This document shows positions 1 to 7,001 of a stretch of 64,000 nt of DNA, in pieces. The stretch spans positions 62,001 to 126,000 of the forward strand of contig NZ_NIJF01000044.1 of NCBI RefSeq assembly GCF_003316765.1, given 5' to 3'. A program made the position numbers and the translations under genes. The notes beneath the pieces were generated by a model, which was not told where the DNA came from, ran no database searches, and saw only the letters and a list, made by a program, of their open reading frames with translations. The number at the start of each line of letters is the position of its first letter. The first letter of the stretch is position 1. This stretch comes from Bacillus sp. P14.5 (GTDB taxonomy: Bacteria > Bacillota > Bacilli > Bacillales > Bacillaceae_B).

Positions 1-57
1 GATGTTATAAGTAAGAATTGCAGCAAGGTTAGAAAAATTTAAAATGGGGGTGATACT

Positions 58-195
58 ATGACGCTGAATATCCTTTTCATGAGTGTAACGATAAAGAAAC
101 AAAATCGTTCTGCAGAAGAGTACGAACATGACTATATGGTTTCCAGACACTATCAGGAAAACAAGTTAAAGCAAGAAACGATTCGCATGTACTAA
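58..195 (+). CDS. YrzI-type small sporulation peptide, copy 1 (45 aa)
   Basis: A 45-residue ORF begins MTLNILFMSVTIKK and ends with ETIRMY. It follows a purine-rich ribosome binding site (ATGGGGGTGAT) just upstream of the ATG. The MTxNILF-xTIKK start and the acidic middle with Tyr/His match what I recall of the Bacillus YrzI-family small proteins, annotated only as probable sporulation peptides; molecular function is unknown. A second copy with nearly the same start follows 42 bp downstream, so this is a tandem duplication. It is too short for most gene finders. The family call comes from sequence resemblance only. Confidence 0.72.
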   Translation: MTLNILFMSVTIKKQNRSAEEYEHDYMVSRHYQENKLKQETIRMY

Positions 196-237
196 TTCAG
201 AAAGTAGAAACATCAAAACTAAAGGGGAGGTGTCAGT

Positions 238-375
238 ATGACGTTAAATATATTATTCATGAGCATTACCATCAAAAAACGTAAGCGATCATTCGATGAG
301 TATGATCATGATCAGTTCGTATCGAAGGAATTTCAAGAAAACAAATTGAAGCAACAATCTGTCCGGTTGTTCTAA
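238..375 (+). CDS. YrzI-type small sporulation peptide, copy 2 (45 aa)
   Basis: Second tandem YrzI-like gene, also exactly 45 codons. It begins MTLNILFMSITIKKRKRS and ends QQSVRLF, with an AGGGGAGGTGTC ribosome binding site before the ATG. Identity to copy 1 is strongest in the first 14 residues and in the ENKLKQ stretch near the end; the middle has diverged while keeping Glu/Asp/His-rich character. Such constraint suggests both copies are translated. Function is unknown; the family is associated with sporulation in Bacillus. Confidence 0.72.
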   Translation: MTLNILFMSITIKKRKRSFDEYDHDQFVSKEFQENKLKQQSVRLF

Positions 376-414
376 TTAGTGAATATGATTAAAAAATAGA
401 GAGGAGAAATAATT

Positions 415-474
415 ATGGTTTTTTATCAGGTGAAGCGTCTAAATGCAATCTGGGTGGAGAAGGACTCTGCATAA
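415..474 (+). CDS. possible 19-residue peptide
   Basis: A 19-codon ORF (MVFYQVKRLNAIWVEKDSA) follows a strong GAGGAGAAA ribosome binding site, in line with the two YrzI-like genes. It has no recognisable family. The good ribosome binding site and its position in the same cluster are the only support. It could be a real peptide or a decayed third member of the array. Confidence 0.3.
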   Translation: MVFYQVKRLNAIWVEKDSA

Positions 475-568
475 CTACTCTGCAGACTATGTTCTTCTTC
501 CCCAAAAGTAAAGTGTAGTTGTTGAGAAACACTTAACAAAAACTGTATCGTTTGGGAAGGTGAAATAA

Positions 569-625
569 ATGTTTTTGAATGTTACCCTTTTGACTTTGGT
601 GAAAAAAAGAAAAAAGCGCAAATAG
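569..625 (+). CDS. truncated YrzI-like peptide (18 aa)
   Basis: The ORF reads MFLNVTLLTLVKKRKKRK and stops. It resembles the first 14 residues of the two full YrzI-like peptides, followed by a lysine/arginine-rich tail, and has a GGAAGGTG ribosome binding site. A strong terminator follows at once. It is either a short functional paralogue or the remnant of a third or fourth copy. Confidence 0.4.
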   Translation: MFLNVTLLTLVKKRKKRK

Positions 626-630
626 AGAAA

Positions 631-662
631 TGCCCGAGTGAGCTGTCATCCTCACTCGGGCA
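631..662 (+). terminator. terminator of the YrzI-like cluster
   Basis: Perfect 12-bp stem TGCCCGAGTGAG / CTCACTCGGGCA with an 8-nt loop, followed by TCTTTGTTTG. It closes the small-peptide cluster, suggesting that positions 58-625 form one transcription unit. Confidence 0.8.
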
Positions 663-678
663 TCTTTGTTTGCATCAT

Positions 679-729
679 GGTGACAGCCTTCGGGATTATA
701 GTAGTGAGATTTTTCACAAAGCTGTCACC
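679..729. repeat. inverted repeat upstream of a small membrane peptide
   Basis: GGTGACAGC (679-687) and GCTGTCACC (721-729) form a perfect 9-bp inverted repeat with a 33-bp spacer. It lies about 100 bp before the 25-residue peptide gene at 831. It could be a leader hairpin or an operator; there is no evidence to choose. Confidence 0.45.
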
Positions 730-830
730 GCATAGTAAATAACTGTTCACTTTCTTCCCGTTGAAGTAAGATTTCTTGTAATAAAATAGAAGTAAGAAAC
801 AGATCAACTTTTAACGAAGGAGTGGAGAAG

Positions 831-908
831 ATGTTCTCAATGATCATGGGATTACTGCTGACAACCGCCATTGGAATTATCATTGCTGCCGAAGTAAGCG
901 TCGACTAA
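831..908 (+). CDS. 25-residue single-helix membrane peptide
   Basis: The ORF reads MFSMIMGLLLTTAIGIIIAA followed by EVSVD, essentially one transmembrane helix. The ribosome binding site GAAGGAGTGGAG sits at good spacing. A short hairpin with a T-run follows at 934-966. No family is recognised. The compact promoter-to-terminator arrangement suggests an independent gene; a small regulatory membrane peptide or a type I toxin-like peptide are both possible but unproven. Confidence 0.45.
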   Translation: MFSMIMGLLLTTAIGIIIAAEVSVD

Positions 909-933
909 TAATATAGAGCATTCAACATGCTGA

Positions 934-966
934 AGAGATGGTCCTTGTGATGGTCTCTTTTTTTGA
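934..966 (+). terminator. short terminator after the 25-residue peptide
   Basis: AGAGA (934-938) pairs with TCTCT (954-958), extended by a G-U pair, and a run of T residues follows. The stem is short, so this is a modest call. Confidence 0.45.
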
Positions 967-994
967 ATGGTATATCCCAAACCTTGATAAAAAT

Positions 995-1024
995 GAGCAG
1001 GCAGCCTATCGGGGCTGCCTGCTC
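995..1024 (-). terminator. sigK terminator
   Basis: Perfect 12-bp stem GAGCAGGCAGCC / GGCTGCCTGCTC with a 6-nt loop. Read on the minus strand it is followed by ATTTTTATC, and it lies 25 bp beyond the sigK stop codon. Confidence 0.82.
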
Positions 1025-1048
1025 GCTATAATTTCCGTCTTGATCCGT

Positions 1049-1763
1049 TCAGGAAGACTGCCTTTTTTCTTTTTCTTCGCGGTAGAATTCATGGAACATC
1101 TTCATCAAGGCCCTTTTCTCGATACGCGATACATAGCTTCTTGATATGCCAAGTTCTTTGGCGATTTCTCTTTGCGTTTTTTCCTCTTTCATATCCAGGC
1201 CGAAGCGGCCGATTATCACTTCTTTTTCACGGTCATCCAAAACGCATATATATTTTTTACTTTCTCTAACTCCATGCTTAACTGGATGGTCTCAATTACG
1301 TCATCAGCGTCGGACTTCAGGATATCAATCAAACTGATTTCGTTGCCTTCTTTATCCTGTCCGATCGGATCATGAAGAGAAACATCCTTCTTCGTTTTCT
1401 TCAGAGCCCTCAGGTGCATGAGGATTTCGTTTTCAATACATCTTGCTGCATAGGTGGCAAGCTTGGTTCCTTTGCCTTCTGAATAACTTTCAATGGCTTT
1501 GATCAACCCTATTGTACCGATTGAGATGAGGTCTTCCGGATCCTCTCCGGTGTTTTCGAATTTCTTGACAATGTGTGCGACGAGACGAAGATTGTGTTCA
1601 ATCAGGATATTCCGGGCATCTTCATCGCCTTCTGCCATCTTTCTTAAGTATTTTTTTCATCTTGTGATGAAAGCGGTTGAGGAAAGGCATTGTTTTTCAC
1701 ATAGGATACGAGAAAGATCAGCTCTTTCAGAAAATAGCCTATAGCTGTAGCGATCGCGGACAT
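1049..1763 (-). pseudogene. sigK: sporulation sigma factor SigK, two frameshifts
   Basis: Mother-cell RNA polymerase sigma factor for late sporulation. Start ATG at 1763 behind GGAGGTGAAAG. The N-terminus carries the pro-sequence ([20 protein letters not shown]), then region 2 ([20 protein letters not shown]...) and region 4 ([23 protein letters not shown]). The expected 238 residues are spread over three frames. One A is missing from an A-run read on the minus strand at 1651-1657 (stop after DEKNT) and another at 1253-1258. Restoring one A at each site gives an unbroken SigK. No skin-type insertion interrupts the gene, unlike B. subtilis. Both lesions are homopolymer losses, so sequencing error is the likely explanation; if real, the strain would lack SigK. 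Confidence 0.9.
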
Positions 1764-2063
1764 ACTTTCACCTCCAGTAAAGGACTTTCGCCTATACTGA
1801 ATCATATGATTGAATCGTTCTGTCCTTGCACGTCCTTACAATTTAGTTTGTTTTCGAAAAGGATTCTTATATATGCTGTTTTTGCATAAATTGTTCCTCC
1901 AATACTCATTTTTTTCTCTATACATGTTGAGCAGCTCTTTTCTTTCTTGCTTACCAGGATGTTTCAGGTGAAGTATGGCGTTCTCTTACCAAACTCATAT
2001 TAAAAAGAAAAAATTTTACTAAAAGAGCCTTTTTAAATAATGAGGGAAACTGCACTGCCTATA
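1764..2063. other. intergenic stretch between sigK and a small Tyr-rich gene
   Basis: This stretch holds the minus-strand sigK promoter region and the lead-in to the rightward gene at 2123. On the minus strand CATATGAT (revcomp of 1801-1810) resembles a sigma-E -10 element, but no convincing -35 was found. Nothing else is recognisable. Confidence 0.35.
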
Positions 2064-2090
2064 CACGATTATCCTGATCAGCATAGGATA
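2064..2090 (+). promoter_or_regulatory. candidate sigma-K promoter
   Basis: CATAGGATA at 2082-2090 fits the sigma-K -10 consensus CATANNNTA, and an AC dinucleotide lies 17 bp upstream, as in sigma-K promoters. It is 33 bp before the start of a small Tyr-rich gene of sporulation-protein type. Confidence 0.45.
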
Positions 2091-2122
2091 GATATAACAA
2101 CAAGGATGGGAGGGATTCCAAA

Positions 2123-2260
2123 ATGGTTTACGGTTACCCGTACTACTATGCTCCTGTATATCCGCCCCGGAATTATGGGGGATTTTATTTAGCTCTGGCT
2201 GTCGTCCTGATCATTCTGCTGTTCCTTTTCGGCTGCTGGCGTTATTATCACTATGCATGA
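2123..2260 (+). CDS. small Tyr-rich single-helix protein, sporulation type (45 aa)
   Basis: The 45-residue ORF begins MVYGYPYYYAPVYPPRNYGG, followed by one hydrophobic helix (about residues 22-38) and a Tyr/His-rich tail. Ribosome binding site GGATGGGAGGG. The composition, with Gly/Tyr/Pro repeats before a single helix, resembles the YjcZ-like small coat or sporulation proteins of Bacillus, but identity is not certain. A candidate sigma-K promoter precedes it and a terminator follows, consistent with a mother-cell monocistronic gene next to sigK. Confidence 0.55.
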   Translation: MVYGYPYYYAPVYPPRNYGGFYLALAVVLIILLFLFGCWRYYHYA

Positions 2261-2267
2261 ATAGCGG

Positions 2268-2294
2268 ACCGGGTGAATTTGAACCCGGTTTTTT
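2268..2294 (+). terminator. terminator of the small Tyr-rich gene
   Basis: ACCGGGT (2268-2274) pairs with ACCCGGT (2283-2289), followed by a run of T residues. It begins 8 bp after the stop codon. Confidence 0.7.
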
Positions 2295-2562
2295 TAGGAA
2301 GGTTCAATGCAATTCTGGTCCCATCCCCTCGAATCATACGCCGGAAGCTCCTCCATAACTTTCAAAGCAGGGTAACCTTTGGCAAGGAGAGCAGCTCTAT
2401 TCTTTTCATTATCAAAAGCTTGTTCCGGTGGATTATGGTTGTTTTATTCGGAATTTGTATGGAATAGCAACAAAGTTTACGCAGAGAGCATTTAAAAAAG
2501 CTGGACCTTTTGGGGCAGGTGTATAATAATAAGAATTACTACACTTTGAAGGAGCTGCAAAG
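2295..2562. other. intergenic stretch upstream of psd
   Basis: No gene, RNA or clear repeat is visible. AT-rich sequence near 2521 (GTATAATAATAAG) probably contains the psd promoter -10 region; no good -35 was identified. Confidence 0.3.
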
Positions 2563-3348
2563 GTGAGAAAGTTTTTCTATCGTTCTTTTATTGAATTGAC
2601 TAATAAAAGGTGGACATCCTTTTTGCTGCGAAGATTTGTGCAATCAGGTGTAAGTGCAAGGTTCATCCCTTATTATATAAAGACCTATAAAATTAATATA
2701 GATGAAGTTGAAAAAGAAGCAGCAGCTTACCCTGATCTTCACTCCTTTTTTATCAGAAACTTAAAAGAAGGCATGAGGAGGATCGAAGGGGCGGAAGATG
2801 ATGTCGTCAGCCCGGTGGATGGCATGCTTGCGGATACAGGAACAGTTTCCAAGGCGTTAAACATGAAGGTAAAAGGGAAAGATTATTCGATAGAAGAGAT
2901 GCTCGGAAGCAAGGAGAAGGCTGAAGTGTATGAAGGCGGTCAGTACATGATCCTCTACCTGAGCCCTGCTGATTACCATCGCATTCACAGTCCGCTGAGC
3001 GGAAATGTCATCGAGAGATGGGAGTTGGGGCGCCATTCTTATCCTGTCAATGAGCTCGGCCTGCAATATGGAGTCCGCACCCTGGCGAAGAACTTTAGGT
3101 CAATGACGGAAGTTGATTATGGGACAGGCAAAATGTGCCTTGCGAAAGTAGGAGCTATGTTCGTTAACTCCATCGAGTATACGCACGAGGGTGAAATATG
3201 GGAAAAGGGCGAAGAGATAGGATATTTCTCCTTTGGATCAACCGTCATCCTTTTGTTTGAAAAAGGAAATTTCCACTTAAAAGAAGATTTAAAAGTCCCC
3301 GGCAAAGTTAAAATGGGCGGACTGATTGGGAAGATATCGAGGAACTGA
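2563..3348 (+). CDS. psd: phosphatidylserine decarboxylase
   Basis: Membrane-associated pyruvoyl enzyme that converts phosphatidylserine to phosphatidylethanolamine. It shows the conserved SPVDG (83-87), SPADYHRIHSP (134-144) and the self-cleavage site Gly-Ser-Thr at 225-227, where Ser becomes the pyruvoyl group of the alpha chain. At 261 residues it has normal length for the Bacillus enzyme. Start is GTG at 2563 behind GAAGGAG; no earlier ATG with a ribosome binding site exists. Terminators at 3352-3379 and 3431-3458 follow, so it is probably monocistronic. The LGST motif is FGST here. Confidence 0.95.
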   Translation: MRKFFYRSFIELTNKRWTSFLLRRFVQSGVSARFIPYYIKTYKINIDEVEKEAAAYPDLHSFFIRNLKEGMRRIEGAEDDVVSPVDGMLADTGTVSKALNMKVKGKDYSIEEMLGSKEKAEVYEGGQYMILYLSPADYHRIHSPLSGNVIERWELGRHSYPVNELGLQYGVRTLAKNFRSMTEVDYGTGKMCLAKVGAMFVNSIEYTHEGEIWEKGEEIGYFSFGSTVILLFEKGNFHLKEDLKVPGKVKMGGLIGKISRN

Positions 3349-3351
3349 CTG

Positions 3352-3379
3352 CTCCCTTGTCTTATTCGGGGAGTTTTTT
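3352..3379 (+). terminator. psd terminator
   Basis: CTCCC (3352-3356) pairs with GGGAG (3369-3373), followed by TTTTTT. It starts just after the psd stop codon. Confidence 0.7.
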
Positions 3380-3430
3380 CTTGTTCTCAGATTGTTTTCC
3401 TACATCTGAAACAATCTTTTCAATTCACCA

Positions 3431-3458
3431 AAAAAGCAGGCATATGCGCCTGCTTTTT
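3431..3458. terminator. bidirectional terminator between psd and sda
   Basis: AAAAAGCAGGC / GCCTGCTTTTT is a perfect 11-bp stem with a 6-nt loop; both strands carry a T-run inside the stem. It separates rightward psd from leftward sda. Confidence 0.8.
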
Positions 3459-3466
3459 GAAATGGG

Positions 3467-3607
3467 TCAAGAAGAAATCTTGATACGGTAGGATAAGGAA
3501 CGACGGTGAATTTCAGTTTCAATGAGGCGAATAAATTCTGGATTGAGTTTGAGATCTCTCGCTTTGTAATACGATTCAATCAATAAATCATCAGAAAGTT
3601 TGCGCAC
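3467..3607 (-). CDS. sda: Sda, sporulation checkpoint inhibitor of histidine kinase KinA
   Basis: 46-residue helical hairpin protein that inhibits the sporulation histidine kinase KinA when DNA replication is perturbed or newly started. The translation [20 protein letters not shown] followed by [22 protein letters not shown] closely matches Bacillus Sda, including the invariant RKLSDELLIESY start. GTG start at 3607 behind a perfect GGAGGTGA. It sits next to yqeG, as in B. subtilis. The upstream region carries a cluster of DnaA boxes, the known control element of sda. It is shorter than usual gene-calling cut-offs. Confidence 0.93.
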   Translation of the reverse strand: MRKLSDDLLIESYYKARDLKLNPEFIRLIETEIHRRSLSYRIKISS

Positions 3608-3721
3608 GGGGTTCACCTCCAAAAGGTTATCATTTTTACGTTGTTTATCTCATATAATAGTTAGTTTTAAACTTTGTATCATTACTCTACCAAATTTAAA
3701 CAAGTAGAACAAGCGTTCCTT

Positions 3722-3820
3722 TTATCCACAATGACAGGTGGATAACCTGTGGTTAAGTTGTTTATAAAGGGTTTATATTCCATTAATTCTAAGGGGATAA
3801 TGTGTATAAAGTTATCCACA
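3722..3820. promoter_or_regulatory. DnaA-box cluster upstream of sda
   Basis: Two perfect DnaA boxes TTATCCACA (3722-3730 and 3812-3820) flank three 8-of-9 matches on the opposite strand: GGTGGATAA (3737-3745), TGTGGTTAA (3748-3756) and TGTGTATAA (3801-3809). In B. subtilis, DnaA activates sda transcription through boxes in its promoter, coupling replication to the sporulation checkpoint. The density here is high for a non-origin site. Confidence 0.85.
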
Positions 3821-4226
3821 GGTTGAATGTTGGTTCATTTTGTCGAAAATTATTTAAAAAATAGTTGGAATATCATTCAAGTTTGGCAGTAATACAACCT
3901 GAGGTCAGTGCCTTGAAATCTTATAAAATCTAAAATTTCTTCCTTAAAATGGCCGTCCTAATAGGCTATATCACCTTGCTTCATATATTGAAGATGCGGA
4001 AGCTGTCACAGTGGTTGTACAGCTGCATTACCCTCCTTCTGCAATACCCGGGAGATCAGCCTGTAAAATTGAGGAATTCTCTTTAAATCTTCTATAAAGT
4101 AATGCCTTCATTCTTAATTGATGTTAAAATAATTCGTTGGCAGTTATTAAAATGGTTAATTTTGAATCTAAAGGGAAAATTGGTTATGATTAAATCGGTA
4201 GAAATAGAAAGTTAGAGGTGTTAAAC
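3821..4226. other. intergenic stretch upstream of yqeG
   Basis: This stretch is AT-rich and contains no recognisable gene, RNA or repeat. It must hold the promoter for the yqeG-yqeM run, but no clear TTGACA/TATAAT pair was identified. Confidence 0.3.
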
Positions 4227-4748
4227 GTGTTAAAATCTTTTTTGCCTAATGAGCAAGTTAAAGACGTTTTTCAAATAAAACCGGATACGCTTAAGGAACA
4301 GGGAATCAAGGCGATTATCACGGACCTTGATAACACATTGGTGGAATGGGACAGAGCCCAGGCGACTCCTAAGCTGATTAAATGGTTCAAGTTAATGCAG
4401 GACAACGGGATTAAGGTGACGGTTGTTTCCAATAATAATGAAGACCGGGTAAAGCGATTCGCGGAGCCTTTGAATATTCCTTTTATCTATCAGGCCAGAA
4501 AGCCGATGGGACGTGCTTTTAAAAGGGCAGTAAAGGAAATGGGAATCAAGAAGGAAGAAGCGGTGGTTGTGGGTGACCAGCTGCTCACGGATGTGCTCGG
4601 CGGCAACCGCAGCGGCTTCTACACCATTCTGGTGGTGCCTGTTGCCCAGACTGACGGCTTAATTACAAAATTCAACCGGAAAGTGGAAAGAAGAATCATG
4701 AACTTTTTTAAACGCAAGGGCATGATTAAATGGGAGGAAGAGAAGTGA
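4227..4748 (+). CDS. yqeG: YqeG family HAD-IIIA phosphatase
   Basis: HAD-superfamily phosphatase of unknown physiological substrate. Motif I is DLDNTLVEWD (catalytic Asp pair), motif II VVSNNN, and motifs III/IV lie in KPMGRAF and VGDQLLTDVLGGN. From GTG 4227 the protein has 173 residues, matching B. subtilis YqeG; GAGGTG is well spaced for it. A GTG at 4218 lies inside that ribosome binding site and is less likely. The stop overlaps the yqeH start (GTGA), implying translational coupling and a shared role around ribosome assembly. Confidence 0.92.
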   Translation: MLKSFLPNEQVKDVFQIKPDTLKEQGIKAIITDLDNTLVEWDRAQATPKLIKWFKLMQDNGIKVTVVSNNNEDRVKRFAEPLNIPFIYQARKPMGRAFKRAVKEMGIKKEEAVVVGDQLLTDVLGGNRSGFYTILVVPVAQTDGLITKFNRKVERRIMNFFKRKGMIKWEEEK

Positions 4749-5845
4749 CCAAAATTGTATGTACCGGATGCGGAGTCAGCATTCAAACGGAGGAGAAGGA
4801 GAAGCTGGGCTATGCACCTCCTTCCTCATTGGAAAAAGAAGAAATCGTCTGCCAGAGATGTTTCAGGCTGAAGCATTATAACGAAGTACAGGATGTTTCC
4901 CTGACAGATGATGATTTCTTGAAGATCTTAAATGAAATCGGAAGAGGCGAAGGGCTGATTGTAAAAGTAGTCGATATCTTCGACTTCAATGGCAGCTGGC
5001 TTCCCGGCCTTCACCGTTTTGTAGGGAATAACCCTGTCCTTCTCATCGGAAATAAGGCAGACCTGCTTCCTAAGTCTGTTAAACCTGCTAAACTGATTCA
5101 TTGGATGAAATTCCAGGCGAAGCAGCTTGGATTGAAACCAGTCGATGTTAAGCTTATTAGTGCAGCGAAAGGGCAGTATATCGAAGAAGCGGTCGAAGCG
5201 ATTGAGCAGTATCGGAATGGACGCAGTGTATATGTTGTGGGATGTACCAATGTAGGTAAGTCTACCTTCATCAATCGTGTCATCCATCACGTGACAGGAG
5301 AAAAGGATATTATCACAACTTCTCATTTCCCTGGCACAACTCTTGATATGATTGAAATTCCTTTGGATGATGGTGAAGCCCTGATTGATACTCCGGGAAT
5401 TATCAATCATCACCAAATGGCCCATTATGTAGATAAGAGAGATTTAAAATACATCACACCAAAGAAAGAAATCAAGCCGAAAGTGTTTCAGTTAAATGAG
5501 GGACAGACCTTGTTCTTCGGTGGATTGGCAAGGTTTGATTATCTAAGCGGAGGCAGGCGTTCATTTGTCTGCTATCTTTCCAACGAGCTCAATATTCACC
5601 GTACCAAGGTTGATAATGCCGATGAGCTGTATGAAAACCACGTAGGTGAGATGCTGCAGCCGCCAAGAAAAGATGATGTGGACGGGTTCCCTGAATTAGT
5701 TCGCCATGAATTCAAGATCAAAGAAGGCAAGACGGATATTGTCTTTTCCGGCCTTGGCTGGGTGACGATCAACGAGGAAGGCGTAACCATCGCTGCGCAT
5801 GTTCCAAAAGGCGTAAGCGTTTTTCTTAGAAAATCATTGATTTAA
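4745..5845 (+). CDS. yqeH: YqeH, circularly permuted ribosome-biogenesis GTPase
   Basis: GTPase needed for 30S subunit assembly in Bacillus. A treble-clef zinc site (CxxC at residues 6-9 and CQRC at 36-39) precedes a circularly permuted G domain: NKAD (G4) comes first, then GCTNVGKS (G1) and DTPG (G3). The C-terminal RNA-binding region ends with GVSVFLRKSLI. GTG at 4745 is chosen because GGGAGGAAG lies at correct distance and residue alignment with B. subtilis YqeH is exact from there. Overlaps yqeG by 4 bp and is followed closely by aroE. Confidence 0.95.
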   Translation: MTKIVCTGCGVSIQTEEKEKLGYAPPSSLEKEEIVCQRCFRLKHYNEVQDVSLTDDDFLKILNEIGRGEGLIVKVVDIFDFNGSWLPGLHRFVGNNPVLLIGNKADLLPKSVKPAKLIHWMKFQAKQLGLKPVDVKLISAAKGQYIEEAVEAIEQYRNGRSVYVVGCTNVGKSTFINRVIHHVTGEKDIITTSHFPGTTLDMIEIPLDDGEALIDTPGIINHHQMAHYVDKRDLKYITPKKEIKPKVFQLNEGQTLFFGGLARFDYLSGGRRSFVCYLSNELNIHRTKVDNADELYENHVGEMLQPPRKDDVDGFPELVRHEFKIKEGKTDIVFSGLGWVTINEEGVTIAAHVPKGVSVFLRKSLI

Positions 5846-5859
5846 GGAGAGGCTTCCCG

Positions 5860-6693
5860 ATGAAAACTTTATATGGTGTAATCGGAAATCCTATTGCCCA
5901 TTCGATGTCTCCCCTCATGCATAATGACGCTTTCCGGGAAAATGGCGTAGATGGGCATTATCAGCCGTTTCTCGTGCAGAGTGATGAACTTGAAGAAGCG
6001 GTGCGGGGCTTGAAAGTGTTAGGCGTCAAAGGCTTTAATGTGACCATTCCCCATAAGCAGGCAATCATTCCGCTGCTGGATGAAGTGGATCCTCTTGCAA
6101 AGGCAATTGGAGCCGTTAATACTGTAGTGCGGAGAGAAGGCCGTTTTATAGGGTATAACACGGACGGCCCGGGGTTTTTAAGGTCACTGAAGGAAAGCTG
6201 TCCTTTTTCCCTGGAAAGTAAGAAAGTGCTCCTTATAGGTGCAGGGGGAGCGGCGAGGGCCATCTTTTATTCACTTGCTGCTTCAGGTATGCAGAATATT
6301 GATATTTGTAATCGAACAATGGGTAGAGGGGAAGATATCATCAAAGAGTGTCCTTTTGAGTGTTCAGCCTCTTCTTTATCCTTATATCAAGCTGAACAAA
6401 CTTTGGAGAATTATGATATCATTGTCCAAACCACCTCTGTCGGTATGTATCCTGAAGTAAATGCCATGCCGGTCAAAGTGGAAAAAATCAAAAAGGGTGC
6501 ATTTGTTTCAGATATTATTTATAACCCGCTAAGGACAAAATTGATCCGGAGATTCCGGGAGCTTGGCGGTCAAGGAGATAATGGAATCGGCATGTTCGTT
6601 CATCAAGGAGCGCTTGCCTTCGAACTTTGGACAGGAGTCAAACCTGATTCCAATCGTATGAAAAATGTAGTCCAACAACATCTGGGAGGTTAA
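5860..6693 (+). CDS. aroE: shikimate dehydrogenase
   Basis: NADPH-dependent reduction of 3-dehydroshikimate to shikimate in aromatic amino acid synthesis. Shikimate-binding IGNPIAHSMSP (8-18), catalytic lysine in NVTIPHK (Lys66), dinucleotide-binding GAGGAARA near 127-134, and the C-terminal GIGMFVHQGALAFELWTG. At 277 residues it is full length. Ribosome binding site AAGGAGAGG. One base separates its stop from the yqeI start region, so it is cotranscribed with neighbours. Confidence 0.96.
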   Translation: MKTLYGVIGNPIAHSMSPLMHNDAFRENGVDGHYQPFLVQSDELEEAVRGLKVLGVKGFNVTIPHKQAIIPLLDEVDPLAKAIGAVNTVVRREGRFIGYNTDGPGFLRSLKESCPFSLESKKVLLIGAGGAARAIFYSLAASGMQNIDICNRTMGRGEDIIKECPFECSASSLSLYQAEQTLENYDIIVQTTSVGMYPEVNAMPVKVEKIKKGAFVSDIIYNPLRTKLIRRFRELGGQGDNGIGMFVHQGALAFELWTGVKPDSNRMKNVVQQHLGG

Positions 6694-6694
6694 T

Positions 6695-6988
6695 ATGTTA
6701 ACTGGCAAACAAAAAAGATATTTACGATCAGAGGCTCACCATCTTAATCCGATATTCCAAGTCGGAAAAGGCGGAGTCAATGAGAATATGATTAAACAAA
6801 TCAGCGAAGCACTGGAAGCCAGGGAGCTGATAAAAGTCAGCATTCTGCAAAACTGTGAGGAAGATAAAAACACTGTGGCGGATGAGCTGTCTTCTGGAGC
6901 GGGTGCGGAAATCGTCCAAATTATCGGCCATACAATTGTTTTGTATAAGGAATCAAAGGAAAACAAAAAAATCGAACTTCCTAGATAA
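6695..6988 (+). CDS. yqeI: YqeI, CRM-domain RNA-binding protein (YhbY family)
   Basis: 97-residue single CRM domain protein, predicted to bind pre-50S ribosomal particles. It shows LTGKQKRYLRSEAHHLNPIF at the start and the GxxG loop VGKGGVNE. It lies between aroE and nadD as in B. subtilis, within a run rich in ribosome-associated genes (yqeH, rsfS). ATG 6695 follows GGGAGG in the end of aroE. Confidence 0.94.
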   Translation: MLTGKQKRYLRSEAHHLNPIFQVGKGGVNENMIKQISEALEARELIKVSILQNCEEDKNTVADELSSGAGAEIVQIIGHTIVLYKESKENKKIELPR

Positions 6989-7001
6989 AAGGAGGTCCAT
7001 A

